Source: Pontibacillus chungwhensis
GTDB taxonomy: Bacteria; Bacillota; Bacilli; Bacillales; BH030062
DNA length: 64,000 nucleotides
Direction: 5' to 3'
Assembly: GCF_030166655.1 (NCBI RefSeq)
Contig: NZ_CP126446.1
Span: 3,162,001-3,226,000 of the forward strand
The notes under the pieces are model-generated. The model had not been told where the DNA came from. It searched no databases and saw only the letters and a program-made list of their open reading frames with translations. Made by a program: the position numbers and the translations under genes. Below, piece after piece: positions 26,819-35,680 of the stretch. Within the stretch, counting starts at the first letter, position 1. Each line of letters opens with the position of its first letter.

Positions 26819-27466
26819 TTATAATGATTTTAGCTTTTCTACAACTTCAGATGGTTCTACTCGATCTTTGTAATCTGCTTTTGTATATTCATAAGCAATC
26901 GTTCCATCCTGATTAATAATATAGGTAGCTGCAACAGGCAACGTCCATGTATCATCACCATTATGCTTATCTACTTCTAGACCTTTTTCTTTATACACAT
27001 CTACGAGGTAGTCAGGCAACGGATAAACTAAGTTAAATTGATCAGCTACTTTATTACCTACATCGCTAAGAACATGATAGTTTAGTTCATTTTTCTCTGC
27101 AGTGGTTAAAGATTGGTCAGGAGTTTGAGGGCTAATGGCAATCAATTTTGCACCTTGGTTATGGATCTCTTTCATTAGTTGTTGGTATGCGCGAAGTTCC
27201 ATATTACAGTAAGGGCACCAGCCACCGCGATAGAAGGTAATGATTACAGGCCCGGACTGTAACTCTTTGTATAAATCAACAGATTCTCCCTTGGCGTCAG
27301 GCAGTGTAAAGGCTGGAGCGTTTTCTCCAACTTTCAAACCCTTACCCAGGTCAGACGCCTCAAGCTCATCAATAGCTTGTTGCATTTTACCTTGAGTCTC
27401 GATTGAAGCATTCGCTTTAAATTTAGCAATATACTCATCATACTGTTTCTGCATGTTTGTTCCCAT
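26819..27466 (-). CDS. Peroxiredoxin-like protein (AhpC/TSA family)
   Basis: A 215-residue thioredoxin-fold protein. A helical N-terminus (1-45) precedes the AhpC/TSA domain. The active site GGWCPYC has Cys84 and Cys87: it is a CxxC peroxiredoxin-like protein rather than the standard PxxxTxxC peroxiredoxin, so thiol-disulfide exchange or peroxide reduction are both possible. GGAGGTG 6 nt before ATG 27466 decides the start. Monocistronic. Confidence 0.8.
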   Translation of the reverse strand: MGTNMQKQYDEYIAKFKANASIETQGKMQQAIDELEASDLGKGLKVGENAPAFTLPDAKGESVDLYKELQSGPVIITFYRGGWCPYCNMELRAYQQLMKEIHNQGAKLIAISPQTPDQSLTTAEKNELNYHVLSDVGNKVADQFNLVYPLPDYLVDVYKEKGLEVDKHNGDDTWTLPVAATYIINQDGTIAYEYTKADYKDRVEPSEVVEKLKSL

Positions 27467-27536
27467 GAAAATCACCTCCAAAATCAGTATAAGTGAAGTA
27501 CCTAGAAAACAACATGAAAGTGCTCCTACGATCCGA

Positions 27537-28409
27537 TTACCTTCTCTTGTAAAGATTAGGGAAAATAATCCCTATAAAAATAATAACCACTCCGATCCAC
27601 TGTATAACCGTTACCCTTTCACCCAAGACAAACATTGATAACCCTACTGCTACAGGCAGTTCTGCTGAGCCTAGTATACTTCCAAGGGTTGCTCCTATTT
27701 TTGGCATACCATAAGCAAAAAGAAATGGTGGAATCACCACCCCAAACAATCCAAGCATAATTCCGTACGTCCCTAGCGATAGGAGTGAATCCCCCCCATT
27801 CAAATTCATAAGAGAAGGAAGGAAAATGACGAGAACTGCAAGGGTACTCCCAGTCACCATATAATAGCTTCTTTGAACAGGGGGAAGGGCCGGAAGAATG
27901 CTAGCGTTCGTAAAAATAAATAAAGAAAAGGACACCGCCGCTAGCAGGCCATAGACGATCCCTATCAGATCAGCACCGATTAGACCTCCATGAATGATCC
28001 CACTCGCCATAAGGGTCCCAACAAATAAAATCATCACGCTCATGGCTTTCCCTTTATCAGGCGTTCTCTTAAAGAACAAATAGTCTAAAACAATTCCAAT
28101 CCACACAAACTGAAAAAGTAAAATGATCCCAAGAGAAGCTTCGACCTTTACAAGCGCCAAATAATAGAACACCCCGACGAGGCCTGTTGGAATTCCAGCA
28201 AGCATTAACTTTCCTTTATCTTGATACGAAATCTTTTCTTTTCTTCTTGAGAAGAAGTAACAAACGAATAAAATAAACCATCCTATCAGAAATTGTCCAA
28301 CAGTCACCACCGAAGTCTTTGCACCTGCTTGATAAGCAAGTTTGACGATTGTCGATAATACCCCGTAGGAACAAGAGCCGATGAAGACGGCCAACATATA
28401 CCTCAGCAT
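27537..28409 (-). CDS. EamA/DMT-superfamily transporter
   Basis: A 290-residue protein with ten predicted membrane helices in two EamA repeats (about 1-135 and 145-288); the second ends PVAVGLSMFVLGERVTVIQWIGVVIIFIGI, a typical EamA C-terminus. Family members export amino acids or other small metabolites. The preceding oxidase gene on the same strand may hint at an amino-acid link, but a strong inverted repeat separates them. Confidence 0.85.
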   Translation of the reverse strand: MLRYMLAVFIGSCSYGVLSTIVKLAYQAGAKTSVVTVGQFLIGWFILFVCYFFSRRKEKISYQDKGKLMLAGIPTGLVGVFYYLALVKVEASLGIILLFQFVWIGIVLDYLFFKRTPDKGKAMSVMILFVGTLMASGIIHGGLIGADLIGIVYGLLAAVSFSLFIFTNASILPALPPVQRSYYMVTGSTLAVLVIFLPSLMNLNGGDSLLSLGTYGIMLGLFGVVIPPFLFAYGMPKIGATLGSILGSAELPVAVGLSMFVLGERVTVIQWIGVVIIFIGIIFPNLYKRR

Positions 28410-28434
28410 ATCGTACCCTCTTTTCTACACAGAT

Positions 28435-28474
28435 AGATGCACAACTCTTCGTCTTATTCATGAGTTGTGCATCT
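28435..28474. repeat. 13-bp perfect inverted repeat between genes
   Basis: AGATGCACAACTC (28435-28447) and its exact complement (28462-28474) around a 14-nt loop. It lies after the oxidase stop and before the EamA start, with no U-run; it could be a factor-dependent terminator, processing site or operator. Confidence 0.6.
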
Positions 28475-28485
28475 GCATGCATGTC

Positions 28486-29601
28486 TTATTCAATTGCACC
28501 TGAAACATCATATGGGGTTAAATCAATTCCTGAAGAATAACCTAAAGCTAAATTAGCTAATTCAAACCCTAGATAAGGACCGCTCGTGAGCCCAGAGGCT
28601 CCAAGCCCGTTTGCTACCAAGAGATTGTTCACTCCAGGTACAGCACCTATAACGGGCAGAAATCCAGGTGTGTATGGACGAAAGCCAACGCGACTCTCAA
28701 CAAATACTCCTTCTTTTAAACCAGGAGCAATGGGTAATACTTGTGAGAAAATATCATGAAGACCTCCGGCTGTGACCTGATCATTAAAATCCTCATTTTC
28801 CTCATGTGTAGCCCCCATCACAATTCTCCCCTGATCAAATGGAAGTATATATTTATTCGTAGGAGGCATAACCACGGGCCAATCGCCCGTTTCTTTAACC
28901 GGCAGACCGACATGAGCAATTTGAGCCTTTTGAGATGAGACAAGGAAGCGAACCCCTAAAGGTTCTAACATCTCTTTGGACCAAGCTCCTCCGGTAACCA
29001 TCACCTTTTCCCCAGATAGGAATTCATCATTTACGGTAACACCCGTCACGGTCGCCCCTTCATAAGAAAGGGTAGCATCCCCATATTGAATACGTGCTCC
29101 TCTTTTCTCAGCGGCCTTAACTAACGCATTTCGAAGCGCTCTACCGTCCACTCGTGCGCCGCCACTCACATAAACCGCTCCATATTCATCAGAAAGCGGA
29201 GGAAACATAGATTTCGTTTCTTCCCGACTCAACTTCGTAATCTCACCTATTTCCGGTGCATCTTCACGTCGTTTCTTCGCTAATGTGACGATTTTATCCA
29301 GTTTCGCCTCTTCTGTATGAAGCTTAAGAGCTCCTACACGCTTATATCCTGTATCAGATTGTCCATCTTGTTCTAAATCTCGAACTAACTCAGGGTAATA
29401 CCTGGCTCCATTTTTCACGAGCTGATACCAAGCTTTATTCCTGCGCTGAGAAAGCCAAGGACAGACCATACCAGCCGCGGCATCGGTAGCTTGTCCAGAA
29501 TCTTGGCGATCAACCAATGTAACCCGAGCCCCTTGTTTAGCTAAATGATAGGCTGTGGAAGCTCCTAAAATACCAGAGCCGACAACGATATATGATTTCA
29601 T
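28486..29601 (-). CDS. FAD-dependent D-amino-acid/glycine oxidase-like protein
   Basis: A 371-residue DAO-family flavoprotein. The FAD Rossmann loop GSGILG (residues 8-13) is at the N-terminus and the C-terminal GFRPYTPGFLPVIG...NGLGASGLTSGPYLG closes the FAD site. It resembles B. subtilis YurR and DadA/SoxA-type enzymes that oxidise amino or imino acids. The substrate is unknown. Divergent regulators are absent, but a LysR gene lies upstream on the same strand and a 23-bp palindrome (29799-29821) sits in the gap. Confidence 0.82.
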   Translation of the reverse strand: MKSYIVVGSGILGASTAYHLAKQGARVTLVDRQDSGQATDAAAGMVCPWLSQRRNKAWYQLVKNGARYYPELVRDLEQDGQSDTGYKRVGALKLHTEEAKLDKIVTLAKKRREDAPEIGEITKLSREETKSMFPPLSDEYGAVYVSGGARVDGRALRNALVKAAEKRGARIQYGDATLSYEGATVTGVTVNDEFLSGEKVMVTGGAWSKEMLEPLGVRFLVSSQKAQIAHVGLPVKETGDWPVVMPPTNKYILPFDQGRIVMGATHEENEDFNDQVTAGGLHDIFSQVLPIAPGLKEGVFVESRVGFRPYTPGFLPVIGAVPGVNNLLVANGLGASGLTSGPYLGFELANLALGYSSGIDLTPYDVSGAIE

Positions 29602-29798
29602 GTTAACACCTATTTTCCTCTCAAACTTTATGGTGACATTCTACAAGATATTAGCTCTAGACTCAATTTCCCATAAGTCGACATATTTCCCGGGTAATTT
29701 CATCCCGATTGAGATTCTTATCGTATTGTGAAAGAACCCATAGCGATACCAATCAAAAGAAGCACAAGGATCACATCCCATCTGACTTATGTGGCCCA

Positions 29799-29821
29799 CG
29801 CTATAACCTGAGGTTATAGCG
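29799..29821. promoter_or_regulatory. Perfect 23-bp palindrome, operator-like
   Basis: CGCTATAACCT-G-AGGTTATAGCG: 11-bp perfect arms with a single central base. The zero-loop geometry suits a protein-binding site better than an RNA terminator. It is about 200 bp upstream of the oxidase start and just downstream of the LysR gene. Confidence 0.6.
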
Positions 29822-29867
29822 CCATGACTAATTGGTATTTCCGCTCATAAAACATCCTTCGTTAAAC

Positions 29868-30710
29868 TTAAAGATAAGAACGTTGGAAAAGATCCAATAA
29901 TAAATCGAGCAAAGGCTGAGTAGAAGCGAAAAGATACATGTCTCTTTTTAATGGAGTATCTTTAATAGGCACGAAAACTAATCCTTTATATTCAATGTGC
30001 TTGCTCATCATTTCAGGAAGGTAGGCGATTCCCACACCAACAGAAACAAAACCCGCCATCGCATGATAATGCGTTTCAAAAACATCTGGTTTCAACCCTT
30101 CTTCTTCCATTCTTTTATGTATTTTCTCTGAAAAGGGTGTCCCTTTCGGCGTTGCGATTTGAGGGTAATGAAAGCACTCCCTTAAAGTCACTTCATCCTT
30201 AGACGCTAGGGGGTTGTACTGGGGGATCGCCGCAACAAAGACGTCCTCAAATAAGAATTGGGAATATAGTCCCTCCGCGCTCGAAACATCTTGGACAATA
30301 GCAGCATCAATTTCACCCTGGTGCAGCATTGGTAAAAGGTCGCGGTTATCGTCTTGAATAGCTGTCACAAAAATATTAGAGTGTTGAATCTTCTCGTAAT
30401 GCTCATGAAGATAGTAGGAACTTAATATTGGCGTCGAACCGAATCTGATTTGATCATGATTCATATGTTGATAAACCTTTTGATCAATAGCAAAGAATAA
30501 GGGTTGCAATTCCTGGTAAAGAGCGTATCCCTTAGGAGTCAATTTTACCCCTTTTGAAGAACGCATAAATAGAGCGAACCCCAACTCCTCTTCTAGCAAT
30601 TTAATTTGCTTACTTAAAGCGGGTTGGGATATATATAGTTTTTCACTAGCTTTTGTAAAACTTTGTTGTTTCGCCATTTCAATAAAGTACTGAAGCTTTT
30701 GTAAGTTCAC
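29868..30710 (-). CDS. LysR-family transcriptional regulator
   Basis: A 280-residue LTTR. The N-terminal winged HTH (residues 1-60: FTKASEKLYISQPALSKQIKLLEEELG) is followed by a linker helix and an effector domain (about 85-280). It is closest in style to CynR/GltC-like LTTRs. It is divergent from the YczE-like membrane gene with only 49 bp between starts, the usual position of a regulated target. The oxidase gene downstream is another possible target. Confidence 0.9.
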   Translation of the reverse strand: MNLQKLQYFIEMAKQQSFTKASEKLYISQPALSKQIKLLEEELGFALFMRSSKGVKLTPKGYALYQELQPLFFAIDQKVYQHMNHDQIRFGSTPILSSYYLHEHYEKIQHSNIFVTAIQDDNRDLLPMLHQGEIDAAIVQDVSSAEGLYSQFLFEDVFVAAIPQYNPLASKDEVTLRECFHYPQIATPKGTPFSEKIHKRMEEEGLKPDVFETHYHAMAGFVSVGVGIAYLPEMMSKHIEYKGLVFVPIKDTPLKRDMYLFASTQPLLDLLLDLFQRSYL

Positions 30711-30759
30711 TTACTCACCTCCAATCTACTAAAAGTTTACACCCAAAGGAGTTCATTCA

Positions 30760-31380
30760 ATGAGGATAAAACGCGTTAGTCTTTATTTATTCGGTATGCT
30801 GATCACACATCTAGGAACTGCTCTTTCAGTTAAGTCTACCATCGGAGCCGGGTTTTGGTCAGCTTTCTTCGTCGGGGCAAGCCACTCAATTGGTATGACT
30901 CCCGGAATTTGGTTTGCCCTTTCACAAGTCATAATCATATTTTTAAATGCTTTTTTAGCTAAAAGAAAACCTGTATGGTTAGCTTTCATACCTATCCTGA
31001 TTGAAAGTGTTTTCTTTGACTTCTGGCTAACTTTTGCCTTACATCATGTTTCCCTTTCTGATTTACCTTTAGTCTTTAGAATAGGAACCTTTATTTGCGC
31101 TTTAACGATAGCCAGTTTTGGCATAAGTTTGTATCTTTACACAAAACTCCCTCGCTCCCCTGTCGATCAATTATTTGTAACTGTGAGCGAGAGGTTTCAT
31201 TTGTCACTCGGTTTCTCCCAATCCATCATCGCAGCCACCATAACAGTATTAGCTTATTTACTAGGAGGGCCGATTGGAGCCGGCACAGCGGTTAGTGTCT
31301 TTTTACTAGGACCATTTATACAAATGTGGGTCAAGATTCTATCTAACTCTAAACACATCAGAACCGCGCAAGCAACTTGA
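30760..31380 (+). CDS. YczE-like membrane protein
   Basis: A 206-residue protein with five to six membrane helices and the family opening RVSLYLFGMLITHLGTALSVKSTIGAG. It matches the YczE/YyaS/YitT-type family. In B. subtilis YczE is needed for bacillaene/surfactin-related production by an unknown route, but no such genes lie here. AAAGGAG precedes the ATG. Likely controlled by the divergent LysR gene. Confidence 0.8.
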   Translation: MRIKRVSLYLFGMLITHLGTALSVKSTIGAGFWSAFFVGASHSIGMTPGIWFALSQVIIIFLNAFLAKRKPVWLAFIPILIESVFFDFWLTFALHHVSLSDLPLVFRIGTFICALTIASFGISLYLYTKLPRSPVDQLFVTVSERFHLSLGFSQSIIAATITVLAYLLGGPIGAGTAVSVFLLGPFIQMWVKILSNSKHIRTAQAT

Positions 31381-31416
31381 TATTTTTCCCATAAACCAAA
31401 TACACTAAACTAGTTA

Positions 31417-31445
31417 TTGACACCCCTCCCTGTTCATGATAAAAA
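31417..31445 (+). promoter_or_regulatory. Candidate promoter of the T-box operon
   Basis: TTGACA (31417-31422) with a weak -10 (TAAAAA, 31440-31445) 17 bp downstream. Confidence 0.5.
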
Positions 31446-31459
31446 TTGAATAACTTCAT

Positions 31460-31698
31460 ATGAACGAATAGCTTTGAAGGAAAGCAAGTAACTCTTATGT
31501 CCCTGCCACAGAGAACCGAGGATTGGTGCGAAATCGGTACAAACAGACAGAGTGAATTTCATTTCTGGAGCTTCTTCTGCAATGGCATGGAGACGGTGAC
31601 GACCGTTACACGTATTGAGTCATGAAACAACTGTTTCATAACTAGGGTGGTACCGCGATAAAAGTCGCCCCTACATTTTTGTAGGGGCGACTTTTTTT
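31460..31698 (+). ncRNA. T-box leader, specifier UUC (Phe)
   Basis: A canonical T-box leader. Stem I has AGTA (5' side of the specifier loop), the AGAGAACCGAGGATTGG/GGTGCGAAA distal features, and the 3' loop GAA-T-TTC-A, giving specifier TTC at 31558-31560 by alignment with the B. subtilis tyrS leader pattern GAAC-UAC-A. The T-box AGGGTGGTACCGCG is at 31644-31657; its UGGU bulge fits a tRNA with discriminator A, as tRNA-Phe has. The terminator is a 14-bp stem (31661-31674 with 31681-31694) and T-run. Uncharged tRNA-Phe should turn on the downstream transporter. Confidence 0.92.
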
Positions 31699-31731
31699 GT
31701 AGAGAACAATAAGCTTGAGAGGAAGATGAGT

Positions 31732-33072
31732 ATGAGTCAGCAAGAACAGTGGTCTTCAAAGATCGGATTTATTTTAGCAGCAGCCGGATCCGCTATAGGA
31801 CTCGGCGCTATATGGAAATTCCCATATATTGCAGGAGAGAACGGGGGTGGGGCTTTCTTCATCACCTTTATCGCCTTCACAATCTTACTAGGCTTACCGC
31901 TATTGTTAGCCGAATTTTCCATCGGACGTACAGCTCAGAGCAATGCAGTAGATTCTTACCGAACGATTGCAAAAGGGACAAAGTGGCATTATGTCGGAAT
32001 ATTAGGTATGGTCACTTCCTTCATTCTCCTATCCTTTTACAGCGTCGTCGGAGGATGGATTGTCATTTATTTAATAAAGACAATAACAGGTGGAATGTCA
32101 GGTTTAACCTCAACCCAATACGGAACCGTATTTGGCCAAACCATATCGAACCCTCTGTTAAGCATAAGCGTTCAGTTCTTATTTATTCTGATTACTATTT
32201 TTGTTGTTTCACGAGGGATTCAAAAGGGAATTGAGAAAGCTAGTCGAATCATGATGCCTGCTTTATTTGTATTATTCTTAATATTAGTTATAAGATCTTT
32301 AACGTTAGAAGGGGCTTCAGAGGGAATCTTATTTCTCCTTCAACCAGATTTCTCAAAGCTAACTTCTCAAACAATCCTTGAAGCAATGGGACAGTCCTTC
32401 TTCACATTAAGTGTAGGGGTTTCGGTGATGGTCACATACAGCTCCTATTTACCGAAGAGTCAAAGCTTACCAAAGGCCGCTTCTTCAATCGTAGGAATTA
32501 ATATACTGATTGTCTTTCTAGCAGGTCTAGCGATTTTCCCTGCTGTTTTCTCCTTTGGACTTGAGCCAGGGTCAGGACCCGTACTTTTATTCAATGTCCT
32601 CCCTACCGTATTTAACCAGATGCCACTTGGAATGGTGTTTTTCACAGCCTTTTTGCTTTTATTCCTATTCGCAGCGTTAACTTCTGCATTTTCGATGCTA
32701 GAAATTATCGTATCTGTTTTATCAAAAGGAAACGAAAAGTTACGCCAGAAATATGCATGGATAATCGGTTTGGCAATCTTTGCAGTAGGAATCCCATCTG
32801 CTCTATCATTTGGAATTTTAGGTGATCTAACATTATGGAATAAAACGATTTTCGACTTAGCTGATTATGCAGTAAGCAATATATTGATGCCTACAGGAGC
32901 ATTATTAATCTCTATTTTTGTTCCATTAAAAATGAAGAAATCTGACCTTTATGAAGAGTTAAAGAGAGGAAGTACATTAAAACGATCGGTCTTTAACGTA
33001 TGGTATGCCTTATTACGCTATGTTGCTCCGATCCTAATTATCGCGGTAATGATCGATGTTATCACAGGATAG
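31732..33072 (+). CDS. Sodium:amino-acid symporter (NSS/SNF family), probable Phe importer
   Basis: A 446-residue NSS/LeuT-fold transporter with about 11-12 helices. TM1 carries the Na+/substrate motif [26 protein letters not shown] (residues about 18-43), and the family signature continues in TM6. It resembles B. subtilis YocR/YhdH. The Phe-type T-box upstream predicts phenylalanine, or an aromatic amino acid, as substrate. I favour ATG 31732 (9 nt after GAGAGG) over ATG 31726 (3 nt). glnA follows 208 bp downstream with its own control sites. Confidence 0.9.
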   Translation: MSQQEQWSSKIGFILAAAGSAIGLGAIWKFPYIAGENGGGAFFITFIAFTILLGLPLLLAEFSIGRTAQSNAVDSYRTIAKGTKWHYVGILGMVTSFILLSFYSVVGGWIVIYLIKTITGGMSGLTSTQYGTVFGQTISNPLLSISVQFLFILITIFVVSRGIQKGIEKASRIMMPALFVLFLILVIRSLTLEGASEGILFLLQPDFSKLTSQTILEAMGQSFFTLSVGVSVMVTYSSYLPKSQSLPKAASSIVGINILIVFLAGLAIFPAVFSFGLEPGSGPVLLFNVLPTVFNQMPLGMVFFTAFLLLFLFAALTSAFSMLEIIVSVLSKGNEKLRQKYAWIIGLAIFAVGIPSALSFGILGDLTLWNKTIFDLADYAVSNILMPTGALLISIFVPLKMKKSDLYEELKRGSTLKRSVFNVWYALLRYVAPILIIAVMIDVITG

Positions 33073-33160
33073 TATCTGAATAGTCAAAAAGATCTATTTT
33101 TCATTTTCTAACAGCGAATACAGCAGGCTTTCTTGAAATTGACCCTACAAAAATACATCA

Positions 33161-33177
33161 TGTCAGCTTTCCTAACA
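33161..33177. promoter_or_regulatory. GlnR/TnrA box 1 upstream of glnA
   Basis: TGTCA-N7-TAACA, an exact fit to TGTNA-N7-TNACA. Confidence 0.85.
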
Positions 33178-33187
33178 TGAAACTTTA

Positions 33188-33204
33188 TGTTAGAATTCCT
33201 TACA
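33188..33204. promoter_or_regulatory. GlnR/TnrA box 2 upstream of glnA
   Basis: TGTTA-N7-TTACA, an exact fit to the consensus, 27 bp (start to start) from box 1. The pair resembles the two-site operator of B. subtilis glnRA. I could not place the -10/-35 confidently. Confidence 0.88.
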
Positions 33205-33280
33205 TGATAAATAAAAGGTTATGCATTCCTGACTTTGAATGCTAGTAATCTACTACAAACTATTAAGGCGAGGGTATTAA

Positions 33281-34591
33281 ATGACTTTTACTAAAGAATC
33301 CATTAAGCAAGAAGTTCACGACAAAGGCGTAGAATTTATTCGACTTGAATTCACAGACATGCTTGGAGACACAAAAAACGTTGAGCTCCCTATTGAAGAG
33401 CTTGAAAGTGTTCTAGAAAACGAAGCTATGTTCGACAGTTCTTCTATTTCTGGTTTCTCTGATATTCAAGAAAGTGATATGTATCTATATCCAGACTTAA
33501 GCACGTTTAAAGTATTACCTTCAACAGTAGATGAAGATCCCGTTGCACGTTTCATTTGCGACATTTATACAACGGACGGAACTCCTTTCGAAGGTGACCC
33601 GCGATATATTTTAAAACGAGCAATGAAAGAAGCTGCTGAGATGGGCTATACCGTTAACGTTGGTCCAGAACCAGAATTCTTCTTGTTCAAATTGAATGAT
33701 GAAGGTTACCCAATTAAGAAAATGAATGACCGCGGTGGATATTTCGACGCTTCTCCAATTGATAAAGGGGATAAAGTACGCCGTGATATCGTACGCACAC
33801 TTAAGAAATTCGGATTTGAAATGGAAGCTTCTCACCACGAAGTAGCTATGGGACAGCACGAAATTAACTTCCGTTTTGATGATATGCTACGCGCAGCTGA
33901 TAACATCCAAACATTCAAGAGCGTTGTTAAAGACGTAGCAACGAACCACGACTACCATGCAACGTTCATGCCTAAACCAATTGCAGGCGAAAATGGTTCT
34001 GGTATGCACTGCCACCTTTCTTTATTCAAAGATGGCGAGAGCGTCTTCTGCGATGAGAAAGATGAAGATGGTATCTCTGTTACAATGAAGCATTTCATGG
34101 GCGGAATCCTGAAACATGCTCCTGGTATTGCAGCCATCACAAATCCAAATGTTAACTCTTATAAGCGTTTAGTTCCTGGTTATGAAGCACCTGTAAGCAT
34201 TGCATGGTCTCACTCAAACCGCAGTTGTATGATCCGCGTACCGTCTACACGCGGTAAAGGAACTCGTTTTGAAGTTCGTAACCCAGACCCAACTGCAAAC
34301 CCATACCTTGCCTTAGCCGTAACAATCCAGGCTGGACTTGAAGGTATTCGCAACAAAGTCGACCCAGGCGCAGCTGAAACACGTAACCTTTACGAAGTAC
34401 ACGATGACACAGTACCAACACTTCCAACAAACCTAAAAGAAGCGCTAACAGCCCTTCGTAAAGACAAGGTCCTTATGAACGCTTTAGGTGATCACACTTC
34501 AAACATCTATCTTGATGAAAAAGAAGAAGAGTGGACAGAATACTCCCTACAAGTAAGCCAGTGGGAAACAGACAAATATATGAATAAGTAA
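33281..34591 (+). CDS. glnA: Glutamine synthetase, type I (GS-I-alpha-like), feedback Arg replaced
   Basis: A 436-residue GS that joins glutamate and ammonia with ATP. The metal/active-site segments are intact: GPEPEFFLF, ASHHEVAMGQHEINF, NGSGMHCHLS and NSYKRLVPGYEAP (the Glu304-type flap). There is no 25-residue GS-I-beta insert or adenylylation tail motif. B. subtilis Arg62 (GFVRIEESDM), needed for glutamine feedback and regulator control, aligns with Asp61 (GFSDIQESDM). No glnR gene lies upstream; instead two GlnR boxes precede it. It may therefore be a second GS paralogue. Its stop codon lies within the first unit of a tandem repeat. Confidence 0.93.
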   Translation: MTFTKESIKQEVHDKGVEFIRLEFTDMLGDTKNVELPIEELESVLENEAMFDSSSISGFSDIQESDMYLYPDLSTFKVLPSTVDEDPVARFICDIYTTDGTPFEGDPRYILKRAMKEAAEMGYTVNVGPEPEFFLFKLNDEGYPIKKMNDRGGYFDASPIDKGDKVRRDIVRTLKKFGFEMEASHHEVAMGQHEINFRFDDMLRAADNIQTFKSVVKDVATNHDYHATFMPKPIAGENGSGMHCHLSLFKDGESVFCDEKDEDGISVTMKHFMGGILKHAPGIAAITNPNVNSYKRLVPGYEAPVSIAWSHSNRSCMIRVPSTRGKGTRFEVRNPDPTANPYLALAVTIQAGLEGIRNKVDPGAAETRNLYEVHDDTVPTLPTNLKEALTALRKDKVLMNALGDHTSNIYLDEKEEEWTEYSLQVSQWETDKYMNK

Positions 34592-34942
34592 ACAAAAGCA
34601 CAAGCGCCCGCTTAGCAACGTATAGGCTGGACTTAACCGCAGTGAGATAAAGGAAACACGATGAGCGTAAGCGAATCGATGTTGACTTATCGACCGGAGG
34701 TGAGGGAAGCCTACTAGTTGCTGGGTGCTGGAGCTAGATGTAAACAAAAGCATAAGCACCTGCTTAGCAACGTATAGGCTGGACTGAACCGCAGTGAGAT
34801 AAAGGAAACACGATGAGCGTGAGCGAATCGATGTTGACTTATCGACCGGAGGTGAGGGAAGCCTACTAGTTGCTGGGTGCTGGAGCTAGATGTAAACAAA
34901 AGCACAAGCACCCGCTTAGCAACGTATAGACTGGACTGAGTG
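34588..34942 (+). repeat. 152-bp tandem repeat, 2.3 copies
   Basis: Units start at 34588, 34740 and 34892 (period 152 bp); the third stops after about 50 bp. The copies are nearly identical. Each starts GTAAACAAAAGCA, has AGCACC..GCTTAGCAAC near the left and GTTGCTGGGTGCTGGAGC near the right (imperfect inverted ends) and contains ACGATGAGCG. The first unit overlaps the glnA stop codon. I see no ribosome site plus frame; short frames on the minus strand are repeat artefacts. Confidence 0.95.
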
Positions 34943-34946
34943 CAAT

Positions 34947-34983
34947 AAAAAAAGGAGCCGATCTCTTGATCGGCTCCTTTTTA
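34947..34983. terminator. Bidirectional terminator glnA/azoreductase
   Basis: AAAAAGGAGCCGATC / GATCGGCTCCTTTTT stem with loop TCTT; U-runs on both strands. Confidence 0.93.
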
Positions 34984-34989
34984 TCTTTA

Positions 34990-35616
34990 TTAAAATGTTT
35001 GCGCTGCATCCTTAGCTCTAGCAATAGCGTCTGATTTAATTTCTTCTGCTTTCTCTGGCATCGCCGCTTGTCCTTCTACGAATAGTCCTTCAAATGTAGG
35101 AACACCAAATAACTGCATGATGGCATTTAAATAACGGTGACCCATTTCTAAACCAGCAGCCGGCCCTTCAGAGTAGAAACCTCCATTAGCTTGAATATGA
35201 AAGGCTTTCTTATCTGTTAGAAGGCCAACAGGACCGTGTTCTGTATATTTGAACGTTTTCCCTGCTACCGCTACTGAATCAATATACGCTTTCATAACAG
35301 GAGGGAACGAGAAGTTCCACATCGGATTAACAAAAACATATTTATCAGCATTCACAAATTGATCACTCAGTTCACCCAAACGATTCACTTTGCCTTGTTC
35401 AGATTCTGTTAGCTGATCACCAGATTGAAGTTTCCCCCAACCGCTAAAGATATCTGCATCAATTTGCGGGATATCCTCCTTATATAAATCAACATGAACG
35501 ACCTCATCGCCAGGGTTCGCTTCTTTATAAGCATCAATGAATGCTTTCCCGACACTCATACTGTAAGAAGTTGCCTCATCATGCGGATGCGCTGTAATAT
35601 ATAATACTTTAGCCAT
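34990..35616 (-). CDS. FMN-dependent NADH-azoreductase/quinone reductase
   Basis: A 208-residue flavodoxin-like AzoR protein. The FMN phosphate-binding N-terminus is [20 protein letters not shown], and the flavin-contact segment [17 protein letters not shown] (residues about 97-113) is typical. It reduces quinones and azo compounds by two electrons. It is like B. subtilis AzoR1/AzoR2. The strong promoter with an inverted-repeat operator directly after the -10 (35681-35712) suggests repression relieved by electrophile or quinone stress. Confidence 0.92.
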   Translation of the reverse strand: MAKVLYITAHPHDEATSYSMSVGKAFIDAYKEANPGDEVVHVDLYKEDIPQIDADIFSGWGKLQSGDQLTESEQGKVNRLGELSDQFVNADKYVFVNPMWNFSFPPVMKAYIDSVAVAGKTFKYTEHGPVGLLTDKKAFHIQANGGFYSEGPAAGLEMGHRYLNAIMQLFGVPTFEGLFVEGQAAMPEKAEEIKSDAIARAKDAAQTF

Positions 35617-35680
35617 TGTTATCTCACCTTTCTAATCTTTTCGTAAAAATAGTTTGCGCTATTTCTACATCCCTAGTATT

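Noticed and set aside
29650-29790. Possible micro-protein frames (46 or 19 codons, minus strand) between the LysR and oxidase genes
   Set aside because: The 19-codon frame is hydrophobic and superficially toxin-like, but no ribosome site precedes either frame.
34547-34911. Two similar 65-70-codon minus-strand frames
   Set aside because: They are the two copies of the 152-bp tandem repeat read in one frame; similarity reflects DNA duplication, not a protein family.
34588-34942. CRISPR array
   Set aside because: Period of 152 bp with no short repeat/variable spacer structure and no cas genes in the window.
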